Shown: piece after piece, positions 33,765 through 42,702 of the stretch
How positions within the stretch are numbered: the first letter of the stretch is position 1
How the letters are laid out: each line of letters starts with the position of its first letter
Assembly (NCBI GenBank): GCA_965220055.1
Contig: CBDCPE010000004.1
Span: 1,116,001-1,180,000 of the forward strand
DNA: 64,000 nt
Direction of reading: 5' to 3'
Origin: Bin87 sp965220055
GTDB lineage: Bacteria > Chloroflexota > Dehalococcoidia > Lucifugimonadales > UBA3495
The notes under the pieces: model-generated
Database searches by the model: none
The model's input: only the letters and a program-made list of their open reading frames with translations
What the model was told of the DNA's origin: nothing
Translations under genes and position numbers: made by a program

Positions 33765-35483
33765 ATGCCGCAGGCCAATGAGTTGATTGTGCAGTTTCTG
33801 CAGGAGGCGGGGATCGACGCCGTGTTCGGAATACCGGGCGGCGGAACGGGGCAGATTTACGATCAATTGGTGGGGAAGGAACCGGCGATCAACACGTACC
33901 TGGCGCGGCACGAGCAGACGGCGGCGATCATGGCCGACGCGTACGCGCGGGCGACGGGGAAGCCAGCGGTGATCATGGGGCAGGGGCTGTTCATGGGGTC
34001 GAACGCGGCGTTCGGGATCATGGAGGCGATGCTGAGCAGCAGCCCGATGTTGGTGCTTACGGACACGTCGGACGGCGGAGTGGGGCAGCACCCGGCGAAC
34101 CAGTCGGGCGCGGGCGAGTACGGGAGCATCGACCTGCACAGCATCTTCCGGTCAATGACGAAGTACACGACGCTGGCGACTTCGCCCAAGGAAGCGGCAC
34201 TGGGAGCGCAACTGGCAATCAAGCATGCGATGAGCGGGCGACCGGGTCCGGCGTGCCTGCTGATGCGATCAGCGTCGATCTCCGGAGAAGTTGACCTGGA
34301 GTCGCCGCCGTTCATCCACGACACGGCGGGGTACCTGAACACGGCCAAACCGCAGGCAGCGCCGGCGGACATCGAGAAGGCGGTGGAGATACTGTCGCAG
34401 TCGCGGCGTCCGGTGATCGTGGCGGGCAACGGCGTGCACATGGCGCGGGCGCACGGGGCGCTGCAGCAGCTGGCGGAGCAGTGGAACGCGCCGATTGCCA
34501 CTAGCTACAAGGGGAAGTCGGCCATTGCGGAGACGCACCCGCTGTCGGTGGGCATGGTCGGGGTCTACGGGCAGGAGGCGGCGAACCGGGCGGTGGGCGA
34601 CGCCGACACGGTGGTGATCGTGGGGGCGAAGCTGAGCCCGCAGGACACGGTGCGGGAGCGGCCGACGGTGTTCAACCCGAAGGGTCAGCGGATCATACAG
34701 ATTGACATCGACGACCGGAATGCCGGCTGGACATTCCCGGTGGAGCTGGGGCTGATCGGCGACGCGGGGAGCATCTTGGGTCAGCTGGTGGAGGCATCGA
34801 CGGAGGCGTCGGGCAGCACGTCGGGCAACCGGAGCGAGTGGGCCGGGGCGTTGCCGGGTCGGAAGAGCGACCAAGGGTTCTACGAGGACGCGGGACTGCA
34901 TACGGATTCGTCGCCGGTGCTGCCGCAGCGGGTGGTGAGGATCCTGCAGGAGACGATGCCGGCGGATACGGTGTACGCGCTGGACGCGGGGAACAACCGG
35001 ACGTGGATGGCGCACCTGTTCCAGTCGCAGCAGGCCCACACGTTCTTCTGCCCGGGCGGGACGGCCGGCATGGGCTGGGGTCTGCCGGCGTCGGTTGGGC
35101 TCCAGATCGCGTATCCGGGGCGGCAGGTGGTGAGCGTGACGGGAGACGGCGGGTACATGATGACGGTGAACGCGCTGTCGACGGCGATGCAATACAACCT
35201 GCCGATCATCTGCGTGGTGTTCAACGACGGGGCACTGGGCATGGTGCGGCACCACCAGGCTCCGGGGCAGTACATCGCGTCGGAGTTCGCGGAGACAGAC
35301 AACGCGGCAGTGGCGCGCGGGTTCGGGTGCTTCGGTGTGCAGGTGGCGGACTCGAGAAACCTGGCCGACGCGCTGCGAGACGCGCGGGCATCGGGTCTGC
35401 CGGCGGTGGTGGACGTGCTGATCGACCGGGGACCGAGTCCAGACGACTGGCGGGCGGACGTGCGGAGGTCGGGGGAGACTTAG
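33765..35483 (+). CDS. Thiamine-diphosphate enzyme, acetolactate synthase-like (paralogue 2)
   Basis: 572 residues. The Pyr-domain glutamate lies in YLARHEQTAAIMADAYARATGKPAV; central domain VIVAGNGVHMARAHGAL; PP-domain motif GDGGYMMTVNALSTAMQYNLPIICVVFNDGALGMV. Closest to ALS/sulfopyruvate or benzoylformate decarboxylase-like groups. GVGQHPANQSGAG replaces the loop that holds FAD in true ALS large subunits, so biosynthetic acetolactate formation is doubtful. The IS5-type element was inserted exactly at its TAG stop; the duplicated target preserves the stop. Confidence 0.87.
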   Translation: MPQANELIVQFLQEAGIDAVFGIPGGGTGQIYDQLVGKEPAINTYLARHEQTAAIMADAYARATGKPAVIMGQGLFMGSNAAFGIMEAMLSSSPMLVLTDTSDGGVGQHPANQSGAGEYGSIDLHSIFRSMTKYTTLATSPKEAALGAQLAIKHAMSGRPGPACLLMRSASISGEVDLESPPFIHDTAGYLNTAKPQAAPADIEKAVEILSQSRRPVIVAGNGVHMARAHGALQQLAEQWNAPIATSYKGKSAIAETHPLSVGMVGVYGQEAANRAVGDADTVVIVGAKLSPQDTVRERPTVFNPKGQRIIQIDIDDRNAGWTFPVELGLIGDAGSILGQLVEASTEASGSTSGNRSEWAGALPGRKSDQGFYEDAGLHTDSSPVLPQRVVRILQETMPADTVYALDAGNNRTWMAHLFQSQQAHTFFCPGGTAGMGWGLPASVGLQIAYPGRQVVSVTGDGGYMMTVNALSTAMQYNLPIICVVFNDGALGMVRHHQAPGQYIASEFAETDNAAVARGFGCFGVQVADSRNLADALRDARASGLPAVVDVLIDRGPSPDDWRADVRRSGET

Positions 35484-36358
35484 AGGGTGTCTAAAAAGGT
35501 TGAGATTGGGGTAGAGGTATCCAGGCGTGATAAGAGCGTTGGTCGTAACGTTGGGGTATGAAACGACCAGCCTATCCCAGCGACCTCAGCGACCGAGAAT
35601 GGCAACTGCTCGAGCCCTTGTTGCCACCGCCCAAACCGGGCGGCCGACCGATCACCTACCCCCGGCGGGAGATCGTCAACGCCATCCGCTACGTGCTGCG
35701 CACTGGATGCTCCTGGCGGATGCTGCCCCACGACCTGCCGCCCTGGCGCATTGTCTTCCACTACTTCCGGACTTGGCGTCGTGATGGCGCCTGGCAACGG
35801 GCACATGGCGTCCTGCACGCCGAGCTGCGCCAGGCCCAGGGTCGCCAGGCCAGTCCCAGCGCGGCCATCATCGACAGCCAATCGGTGAAGACCAGTGAAA
35901 AAGGGGGCCCAGAGGCTACGACGCCGGCAAGAAGGTGAAGGGCCGCAAGCGCCACATCGTGGTGGATACCTTGGGACTGCCGCTGGCGGTGGCAGTGCAC
36001 CCTGCCGATATACAGGACCGGGACGGCGCCCGGCTGGTGCTGACCCGACTGTTGGGGCGGTTCCCTCGACTACAGCTGATCTGGGCGGATGGGGCCTACG
36101 GCGGCAAATTGGTAGAGTGGGCCAGGACGGTGGGCGGCTGGACCCTGGAGTTGGTGCGGCGCCCAGCACAGCAACATACCTTCCAGGTGCTGCCCCGGAG
36201 GTGGGTGGTGGAACGCACCTTTGGTTGGCTGAACCTGCAACGACGGTTGAGCAAGGACTACGAAGCGTTGTGTGAAACCACCGAAACTTGGATTTACATC
36301 GCAATGACCGGCCTCACCCTGCGCAGACTGGCCCGCATTCCCCATTTTTAGACACCCT
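35484..36358 (+). mobile_element. IS5-family element (IS427 group)
   Basis: 875 bp with perfect terminal inverted repeats AGGGTGTCTAAAAA. Target duplication CTTAG (35479-35483 and 36359-36363), or TTAG depending on where the end is placed. Confidence 0.9.
35558..36351 (+). CDS. IS5 family transposase, two frames
   Basis: First frame: MKRPAYPSDLSDREWQLLEPLLPPPKPGGRP…, typical DUF4096 N-terminus, to AAIIDSQSVKTSEKGG (first catalytic D in IIDSQS). Second frame, shifted -1: KVKGRKRHIVVDTLGLPLAV, LIWADGAYGG (second D) and RRWVVERTFGWLNLQRRLSKDYE (E). The frames join at GAAAAAGGGGG (35896-35906), a slippery run usual for this group, so the element is probably active. Confidence 0.9.
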
Positions 36359-36363
36359 CTTAG

Positions 36364-36720
36364 GGATCCCAGGGTGCGAGATTGCCACGCTGCGCTCGCA
36401 ATGACAGAATAGGTAAAAGTACGTAGGGGCGAATGGTTATTCGCCCCTACGGTTTGGAATTACGGTCCAGCGACTGGCGAACCATGGTTGATGTCGAGCA
36501 CGCGGTGGCGGTACAGAACGAGCGGCTGTCCTTGCTAGGATGCGCCTGCGCGTCGTGCAGCACGTCAGGGGATTTGGAGTTCGGTCTGGGGGCAGGCAGT
36601 TGCGGTCCGGACGGAAGGACAATCCGGTGCACAACTACCTGTCGATGCGGGCGTTCGCGATTGACCGGATAGCCGGCGGCGGGACAGGTTCTTTCGTGTA
36701 CGAGGGGTATGTCACGATAA
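36364..36720. other. Intergenic region with two repeat families
   Basis: GAGATTGCC-type repeat at 36378-36407 and the palindrome CGTAGGGGCGAAT-GGTT-ATTCGCCCCTACG at 36422-36451 (13-bp arms). The remainder to 36720 has open frames without protein-like character. Confidence 0.55.
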
Positions 36721-36909
36721 TTGCGCTGGCTGAGGCTGACCAAATGTCCCCAAGGGCCGCAGGACTACGATGACGAGTACGTGGTTGATGTGAGAAGAGA
36801 CGTGACGCGGATTGCCGCAGAGGCGGGGATCGGCGAAGACCTGGCGTACAACCTGGATATCGAGGCGATACGCGAGCACCTGAGAGCAAACGCGGACCAC
36901 GAGAATTGA
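36721..36909 (+). CDS. Possible small protein or gene remnant (62 aa)
   Basis: The last ~45 residues (DEYVVDVRRDVTRIAAEAGIGEDLAYNLDIEAIREHLRANADHEN) look like a genuine helical protein, while the start does not. The preceding frame contains RAFAIDRIAGGGTGSFVYEGYVTIIALAEADQ, suggesting a longer gene with a frame change near 36760. Ends 23 bases before the acyl-CoA synthetase. Confidence 0.35.
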   Translation: MRWLRLTKCPQGPQDYDDEYVVDVRRDVTRIAAEAGIGEDLAYNLDIEAIREHLRANADHEN

Positions 36910-36932
36910 AACGACCGGAAAGGTGGACAGTG

Positions 36933-39059
36933 ATGGATTTCTGGACTGATGCGCAGTTGGTTTCGATTGACCGGATGTTGAACCCGCGATCGATTGCGGT
37001 GGTGGGAGCGACGCCGAGGATGCAGTACGGCGGGCGGTTCCTGGCGGCGGCGATGGGGTCGATGGAGCACGGGGTGAACGTGTATCCGGTGAATCCGCGG
37101 TACGAAGAGGTGCAGGGATTGCAGTGCTATCCGTCGGTGTCGGAACTGCCCGAGGCGCCGGACGTGGTTGGGGTCGTGGTGCCGTACCATGCGGTGTTGG
37201 ACACGCTGAGGGAGAGCCACGAGAAAGGGGCGAAGTCGGCCATCGTGATTTCGGCTGGGTTCGCCGAGCGCCAGGTGGACGACCGACGGGACCTGCAGGG
37301 CGAGCTAGGGCGATTCGCGAGGGAGTCCGAGATGCGGGTGAGCGGGCCCAACTGCCTGGGGCTGGCGAACCTGAAGGATGACATCTGGGCGAGCGCTTCG
37401 TCGCGGGGGGCGTCCGGACTGAGCGGGCCGATCGGGCTGGTGTGCCAGAGCGGCGCTTCGGCGTTCGGGCCGTTCCTGACGCGGGCGGTGGACGAGGGCA
37501 TCGGGTTCACGTACATCGTGTCGACGGGGAACGAGGCGGACCTGGACTTCTGCGACTTTGCGCGGTATCTGCTGGACGACGACGACACGCGAGTGATCGC
37601 CGGATTCGTAGAGGGGTTCAAGGATGGACGGAAATTCCTGGAGGTGGCGCGGCTGGCAGCGGAACGGGGCAAGCCAATCGTGCTGATCAAGATCGGGCGG
37701 TCGGACCTGGGCTCGCGGGCGGCCGGGTCGCACACGGCGGCGCTGACCGGCGTGGACGAGGCGTACGAGGCGGCGTTCGCGCAGTACGGCGTGATACGGG
37801 TGCAGGACTACGACGACCTGCTGCAGGTGTCGAACCTCATGGCGCGGTGCCCGCGGCCGCCGAAGCGCGGAGTTGCCGTGGTGTCGCACTCGGGCGGTAT
37901 CAGCAGCCTGACGGCGGATATGTTCGGGCAGGCAGGGCTGGACCTGCCGCCGCTGTCAGAGCGGGCGCGGGACGGGATCAACGGGATCCTGAAGGGGTTT
38001 GGATGGGCGGCCAATCCGTCGGACGTGACTGGGTTCGCCAACAGCGATGATTTCCCGGCGATCATGTCGTACATGGCGGAGGACGAGGGAGTGGGCACGC
38101 TGGTGGTGGCGTCAGCAGGGGCGGACCCGCAGGCTACGCAGGTGATCGCTCAGCGGGGTGCCAGCGGGATGCCGGTGGCGTTCTTGTGGACGGGCACGCG
38201 CGGCGCGCAGTCAGGTCTGCCGATGCTGAGGCAGGCGGGGATACCGGTGTTTTACGTGCCGGACAAACTGGCGGCGGGCGTGCGGTACCTGAACGACTAC
38301 CACGACTGGCGCGAACGGCGGTTGAGTCTGGGATTCGCCGCGGCTGGGGAGATGACCGCAGAGCAGGCCAAGGCCGTGAAGGCGCTGGCGGCGGGCGGCG
38401 GGTCGCTGTCGGAGTACGACAGCAAGGCGTTGATCCGGGCGTTTGGCGTGCCGACGACGCGGGAGGAGATCGCGGGCGACGCCGAGGCGGCGGTGGCCGC
38501 AGCGGAGCGGATCGGGTATCCGGTGGCACTGAAGGTGAACTCGGCGGACATTCTGCACAAGACGGAGGCCGGCGGGATAAGGTTGGGTTTGCGCGACGCT
38601 GCCGCAGTTCGGACGGCGTTCGCCGAGGTGGTCGCAAATGCCAGGGCTTACGACGCCGACGCCGGGATCGACGGGGCGGTAGTACAGGAGATGGTTTCGG
38701 GAGGAGTAGAGACGATTGTGGGGGTGTCGTACGACGCGCAGTTGGGGCCGATACTGCTGTTCGGGACGGGCGGCGTGATGGTGGAGGTGTACAACGACGT
38801 CGCACTGCGCCTTTGTCCGATCACGCGGGGGGATGCGCTGGAAATGATCGATGAGGTGAAGGGAGCGCGGTTGCTGCGTGGGTACCGTGGGGCGCCGGCG
38901 GCGGACGTGGACGCATTGGCCGACGTGCTCGTGAACGTTTCGCAGATGGCGGCGCAACTGGAAGGTTCCCTGGGCGAGTTGGATATCAACCCGCTGATGG
39001 TGTTGCCCGAAGGGCAGGGGGTGAAGGCGGCGGACGCGCTGGTGGTGGGAATGAAATGA
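36933..39059 (+). CDS. Acyl-CoA synthetase (ADP-forming), acetate-CoA ligase family
   Basis: 708 residues fusing alpha and beta parts of NDP-forming acyl-CoA synthetase: CoA-binding domain (LNPRSIAVVGATPRMQYGG), succinyl-CoA-ligase-like domain with the phosphohistidine in AAGSHTAALTG (~residue 266), and a C-terminal ATP-grasp domain (GYPVALKVNSADILHKTEAGGI ... LFGTGGVMVEV ... LGELDINPLMV). It makes ATP from acyl-CoA or activates organic acids, matching nearby CoA-transferase and lyase genes. ATG at 36933 is preferred over TTG at 36906. Confidence 0.92.
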   Translation: MDFWTDAQLVSIDRMLNPRSIAVVGATPRMQYGGRFLAAAMGSMEHGVNVYPVNPRYEEVQGLQCYPSVSELPEAPDVVGVVVPYHAVLDTLRESHEKGAKSAIVISAGFAERQVDDRRDLQGELGRFARESEMRVSGPNCLGLANLKDDIWASASSRGASGLSGPIGLVCQSGASAFGPFLTRAVDEGIGFTYIVSTGNEADLDFCDFARYLLDDDDTRVIAGFVEGFKDGRKFLEVARLAAERGKPIVLIKIGRSDLGSRAAGSHTAALTGVDEAYEAAFAQYGVIRVQDYDDLLQVSNLMARCPRPPKRGVAVVSHSGGISSLTADMFGQAGLDLPPLSERARDGINGILKGFGWAANPSDVTGFANSDDFPAIMSYMAEDEGVGTLVVASAGADPQATQVIAQRGASGMPVAFLWTGTRGAQSGLPMLRQAGIPVFYVPDKLAAGVRYLNDYHDWRERRLSLGFAAAGEMTAEQAKAVKALAAGGGSLSEYDSKALIRAFGVPTTREEIAGDAEAAVAAAERIGYPVALKVNSADILHKTEAGGIRLGLRDAAAVRTAFAEVVANARAYDADAGIDGAVVQEMVSGGVETIVGVSYDAQLGPILLFGTGGVMVEVYNDVALRLCPITRGDALEMIDEVKGARLLRGYRGAPAADVDALADVLVNVSQMAAQLEGSLGELDINPLMVLPEGQGVKAADALVVGMK

Positions 39060-39131
39060 AGCACCAGGCGATTTCCCACGCGGTCACCGAAACAAGATAA
39101 CTAACGGTTTAGCGTATCCTAGCGATTACCG

Positions 39132-40490
39132 ATGGTGCAGCGACGAGAGATTTCGATAGAAATCGAAGGCGAGAAGTTTTCGGTTGGACCAACGGTCCTT
39201 GCCGACGCAGAGCTACGTTTCGAACTCGGCACGCACCAATTCAAGATGCGTCGCCGAGCCTTGGAAAGGCTCGCACCCCAGCCAAGCATCGTGCTGGAGT
39301 GTTCGTATGACGCTCAAACCGGGTTAGACCGGGACGCGTTGCGCGCGTTGCGCGGTGTCCATGGCAAGGAAATCAAGGCTCAGATAGTTTCAGACCTTGT
39401 TGTCATGGATGCAGAGGTGTTTGCCTCCGTTCCATCAGAGTGGGGTTTCAATGCGCGCGCCAACCCTCTCACATTCCATTTTTCACGCGACAAGACACCG
39501 GACCAAAAATCACCGGCCTTGACCGAGGCGTCGTTTGGCATAGTCAACATGACGGTACTGACCGGCTTCGGGCACTTTGTGGACGGGAGTAGTCGGATGG
39601 AGGCGATAGGTGGCGCCAACCTCGTGGGTGGTGACTGGACGATCCAAATCCGAGAACACCCTTTCCGTCGAAAAATCAAACGCTACCTGCAAACTATTGG
39701 TGGCTACGGTATCACCCACATCGCGTCGATGTACAAGAGTGATGGAAGCTCTTTTGGCCCCGACGAGGTACTCTTGCAAATGGCAAATGTTCGACTGTTC
39801 CTGTCATTCTCGAACGGTGCCTGGGTGGGAACGTGCAGATTAACCGGAGCGGACGCACATTGGCACACGGTGTGGCAATACTGGCAGAATTACCCAGCAA
39901 CTTGGTCCGCCGGAGAAAGAACCGAATCTTGGTTGTGGACGAATACTCATTTCAACCGGCACGAAAGCAACGCAATGGCGACCCTTTTTCCGCTGTACAT
40001 GAAAGCTACTGCGTCTGACGACAGCATCGGTCGATCGATTGAACGCTACCTGACCGCGAACGCGACGCAACCCTTCATGGATTTCACGTCGATGCGAACA
40101 ATGGGAGAGATGGCGGCGGCTGTTTTGTATCCGGCAGGCACAGGCCCATGGCGGAAGTTCGCAGAAGACCTCAAATGTGCGGGACTGAATTTGAACATTC
40201 CCGATGAATGTCGCAATCTCCAAGCGTTGTACGAAAACAATCCTGAGTGGGCGAAATCCCAAAAGTACCAGCTGGCATCTGGGCCCAAGGTGCTCCGTGA
40301 GTTGCGGGACTATTTTGAGCATCCGAAGAATAAAATAAACGCGCTTGATGCGAAGTACGCTGAGCGTGCGATGTTCGAGGCATGGCATCTAAGCCAGTGG
40401 TACCTAGAAACGATCATCCTAAATAAGTGTGGGTACCAGGGAGACCGAGGCAACCGAATGAAAGGTGGTGAGTGGGGCCCGCTGCCATGA
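39132..40490 (+). CDS. Predicted defence-type protein with C-terminal HEPN RNase motif
   Basis: 452 residues. The N-terminal ~250 residues look beta-rich (ISIEIEGEKFSVGPTVLADAELRFELG; SFGIVNMTVLTGFGHFVDG; GDWTIQIRE). The C-terminal ~150 are helical with LRELRDYFEHPKNKINALDAKYAERAMFEAWHLSQWYLETIILNKCGYQGDRGNR. RDYFEH fits the Rx4-6H catalytic motif of HEPN RNases, and WYLE..L...GY.G is typical of HEPN regions in ApeA-like antiphage proteins. Function is inference. No partner gene; GC and codon use look lower than neighbours, fitting acquisition. Confidence 0.55.
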   Translation: MVQRREISIEIEGEKFSVGPTVLADAELRFELGTHQFKMRRRALERLAPQPSIVLECSYDAQTGLDRDALRALRGVHGKEIKAQIVSDLVVMDAEVFASVPSEWGFNARANPLTFHFSRDKTPDQKSPALTEASFGIVNMTVLTGFGHFVDGSSRMEAIGGANLVGGDWTIQIREHPFRRKIKRYLQTIGGYGITHIASMYKSDGSSFGPDEVLLQMANVRLFLSFSNGAWVGTCRLTGADAHWHTVWQYWQNYPATWSAGERTESWLWTNTHFNRHESNAMATLFPLYMKATASDDSIGRSIERYLTANATQPFMDFTSMRTMGEMAAAVLYPAGTGPWRKFAEDLKCAGLNLNIPDECRNLQALYENNPEWAKSQKYQLASGPKVLRELRDYFEHPKNKINALDAKYAERAMFEAWHLSQWYLETIILNKCGYQGDRGNRMKGGEWGPLP

Positions 40491-40808
40491 TCACTTATTG
40501 CTGGTGCCGCGGTGCCTCGAAAGGATACCCATGCAAAGGTATCCAAGGGGAGAATAGCCGTAGTGCGGCGGATACGGGCTATCTCAAATCAAAGTGGACC
40601 CACCGCTCAAGCGCACCCCGTTCGTCATTGCAAAGAGTGCACGAGGCGACAACCCCGCAGCTTGGTCGGCCTCTCCTCTGTTTACGAGATTGCCGCGCTT
40701 CGCTCGCCATCAGTTAAAACGTAAATGGGTACGTGCCCGGCGTCCACCGCCCACGAGATAGAGAAGGCGAACCAAACCACCGCGGAAACAGTACCGGCGC
40801 GGGGCCGG
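40491..40808. other. Intergenic region with one interspersed repeat
   Basis: GAGATTGCC-type repeat at 40686-40712 (GAGATTGCCGCGCTTCGCTCGCCATCA). No gene seen. Confidence 0.5.
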
Positions 40809-41069
40809 TCAACGCGACCAGGTTTTTACTGCTATGACCGTGGCGCACAATAGCGAGGCGATGCAGAAGGTCGGCGTGGCTGCCAAAGACACCGTGTTCC
40901 AACCGGGTACTAGAGACATGAGGGCGATCGCGAAACCGGCGGACGCACCTACAACCAGTCCGCCAACGATTGAATTGATCAGTACCTTAGAACCGGCGTC
41001 CCCGCTGGGCTGGACCCGTCGGATATGGGTAGTGAGTTGCTGAAAGCCAGCGACTAGATAACGGCTCAT
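40809..41069 (-). CDS. Small two-helix membrane protein (86 aa)
   Basis: Two hydrophobic segments (VLINSIVGGLVVGASAGFAIALMSLV and LAATPTFCIASLLCATVIAV) after a short soluble N-terminus. The ATG overlaps the TGA of the upstream PNPOx-like gene (ATGA), supporting translational coupling. Unknown function. Confidence 0.5.
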   Translation of the reverse strand: MSRYLVAGFQQLTTHIRRVQPSGDAGSKVLINSIVGGLVVGASAGFAIALMSLVPGWNTVSLAATPTFCIASLLCATVIAVKTWSR

Positions 41070-41497
41070 CTTTCCTGAAGGACTTCGCCGGAGAGCTGGT
41101 TGATACGGTAGAGGCGGATTAGGACGGCGGCACCAGTGCGATCGGGGTCGCGGTCGAGTTCGCCCTGGACGGTGCGGGACATGACGTTGTCGCGGATGGC
41201 ACCGCTACGGTACATAGTGGCGGTACCATAGAAGCGCAAGTTGATGCGCTCGGTTGGGTGGCGATAGAAGAGGGCGATCTTGGAGCCGTTTTCGATGTTG
41301 GCAGCGGAGTTGCGCCAGCCACGCTCCCAGTACGCCAGGGTCTCGCGGTCGAAAACCAGAACGGAGCCACGCATGCTGATCTGGGGCTCGCCATCGGGCG
41401 AGACGGTAGCGATGAACATGGGACAGCGGTCTGACAGGGCGTTGTCGATGCGGCGGCGCAGGTCATCGTCGATGTAGATCATTGGGTACTCCGTCAT
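41066..41497 (-). CDS. Pyridoxamine 5'-phosphate oxidase-like flavoprotein
   Basis: 143 residues with the split-barrel FMN/F420-binding fold: ALSDRCPMFIATVSPDGEPQISMRGSVLVFDRETLAYWERG, GSKIALFYRHPTERINLRFYGTATMY. Family members reduce or bind flavins, F420 or haem. An F420-using LLM oxidoreductase elsewhere in the window makes F420 plausible but unproven. Start may be M6. Confidence 0.85.
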   Translation of the reverse strand: MTEYPMIYIDDDLRRRIDNALSDRCPMFIATVSPDGEPQISMRGSVLVFDRETLAYWERGWRNSAANIENGSKIALFYRHPTERINLRFYGTATMYRSGAIRDNVMSRTVQGELDRDPDRTGAAVLIRLYRINQLSGEVLQER

Positions 41498-41723
41498 CTA
41501 GTGCGTGCAGGAACGAGCTGCGGCAGGGTCGGAACCGCGGTTGGTCCGCGACTGCCAATGAGTATTGGGGAGATCCGTGCAATGGCGCACCTCCTGGCAG
41601 GCATGTGCCCAAGCTGACGCTGGGGAACGGGCACAATCAACCTGCCGAGCAGGCGGTCGGGCCAAGGGACATCCGGGCCCGGCCCGGGCGGGGAAGTTTC
41701 GACTGCGAGAGCGGGGGTAGGAG

Positions 41724-42674
41724 CTACCGGGCAATCGGCTGGGCGTCCAGCCACACGTCGGCAGCCTGGCGGGCGGCCTGTTTTTCAGCGTCCCGGGCGA
41801 CGCAGGCGGCGCTCATGGCCAGAACGTCCTTGGCCCACTCGTCCACCGGCACATCGATCATGCGTCCAGCAAAGGGGGCTGCGGCGGTTCCGGCGGCGAG
41901 CGCCTGGGCGAAGACCTCGCGAACCTGCGTGTAGTAATCGACCAGGGATTCCGTGGGCGTATACGCTTCGTTAACTGCGCCAATCCAACTGGGGTGCCCA
42001 CAGACCATGCCCTTGAAACCGAGATTGCGGGAGTCGGTGGCGATTTTCGTCATCTCCTCGTCGGACAAATGGCCGGATTGAACACCCATGGGATCGGCAA
42101 CAGCAATGGGTTGCACTCCAGCGGCGGTGGCTTCGATACACAACCTGCCGCGCGCGTAGACAAACGGGTCGTGGTCGGAGGACTGGGTAATGCCGAGGGA
42201 GGCAGCGAGGGCGGCCTCGTCAATGACCGCCTGTTTCACACGGTTGGAGGCGGTGATGATTTCCCGAATGTGCCAAATGCCAGCGGCAGTCTCGATGGAC
42301 GGAGTGATCTCGAGAGAGCCACTTACGACGCCATGCTTTCGTTCGAGATCGGTAAGGATCGTGGCAGCCTCGGAGACGTGATCGGCGGACTCGACGCCGG
42401 GGAGGACTATGCCAGTCAGCCCAGGACCGGCGGCAGCGTCGCTGTCGGCGTAAACGTACTCGGGGTTGACCCGCACGAATACCTGGGCTCCGGCCTTGCC
42501 GGCGATGCCGATCGATTGTCGGAGGGTTTTGCGGACCCGCTGGATTTCGTCGGCCGGAGTGCCGTCCTGCAAGTCGATAGTGATGGCATCGGCGTCGCGT
42601 TTCCAACTCCAACGAATCATCCGCTGTTCGACAGCGGGAACAATCAGGTTGGACCGTCGAACAAGAATGGACAT
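41724..42674 (-). CDS. CitE-like HpcH/HpaI aldolase family lyase (paralogue 3)
   Basis: 316 residues, TIM-barrel of the citrate lyase beta/malyl-CoA lyase group. Seen: RRSNLIVPAVEQRMIRWSWKRDADAITIDLQDG, the metal-binding region around VFVRVNPEY and SLEITPSIETAAGIWHI (Glu), and GFKGMVCGHPSWIGAVNEAYTPTE near the end. Cleaves or forms C-C bonds in CoA thioesters such as malyl-, citramalyl- or hydroxymethylglutaryl-type. Third gene of a three-paralogue operon. ATG at 42674 has GGGGG(T) upstream; the frame is open to 42800. Confidence 0.88.
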   Translation of the reverse strand: MSILVRRSNLIVPAVEQRMIRWSWKRDADAITIDLQDGTPADEIQRVRKTLRQSIGIAGKAGAQVFVRVNPEYVYADSDAAAGPGLTGIVLPGVESADHVSEAATILTDLERKHGVVSGSLEITPSIETAAGIWHIREIITASNRVKQAVIDEAALAASLGITQSSDHDPFVYARGRLCIEATAAGVQPIAVADPMGVQSGHLSDEEMTKIATDSRNLGFKGMVCGHPSWIGAVNEAYTPTESLVDYYTQVREVFAQALAAGTAAAPFAGRMIDVPVDEWAKDVLAMSAACVARDAEKQAARQAADVWLDAQPIAR

Positions 42675-42702
42675 AGAGGGGGTCTCCCAATCACCGTGCG
42701 AA

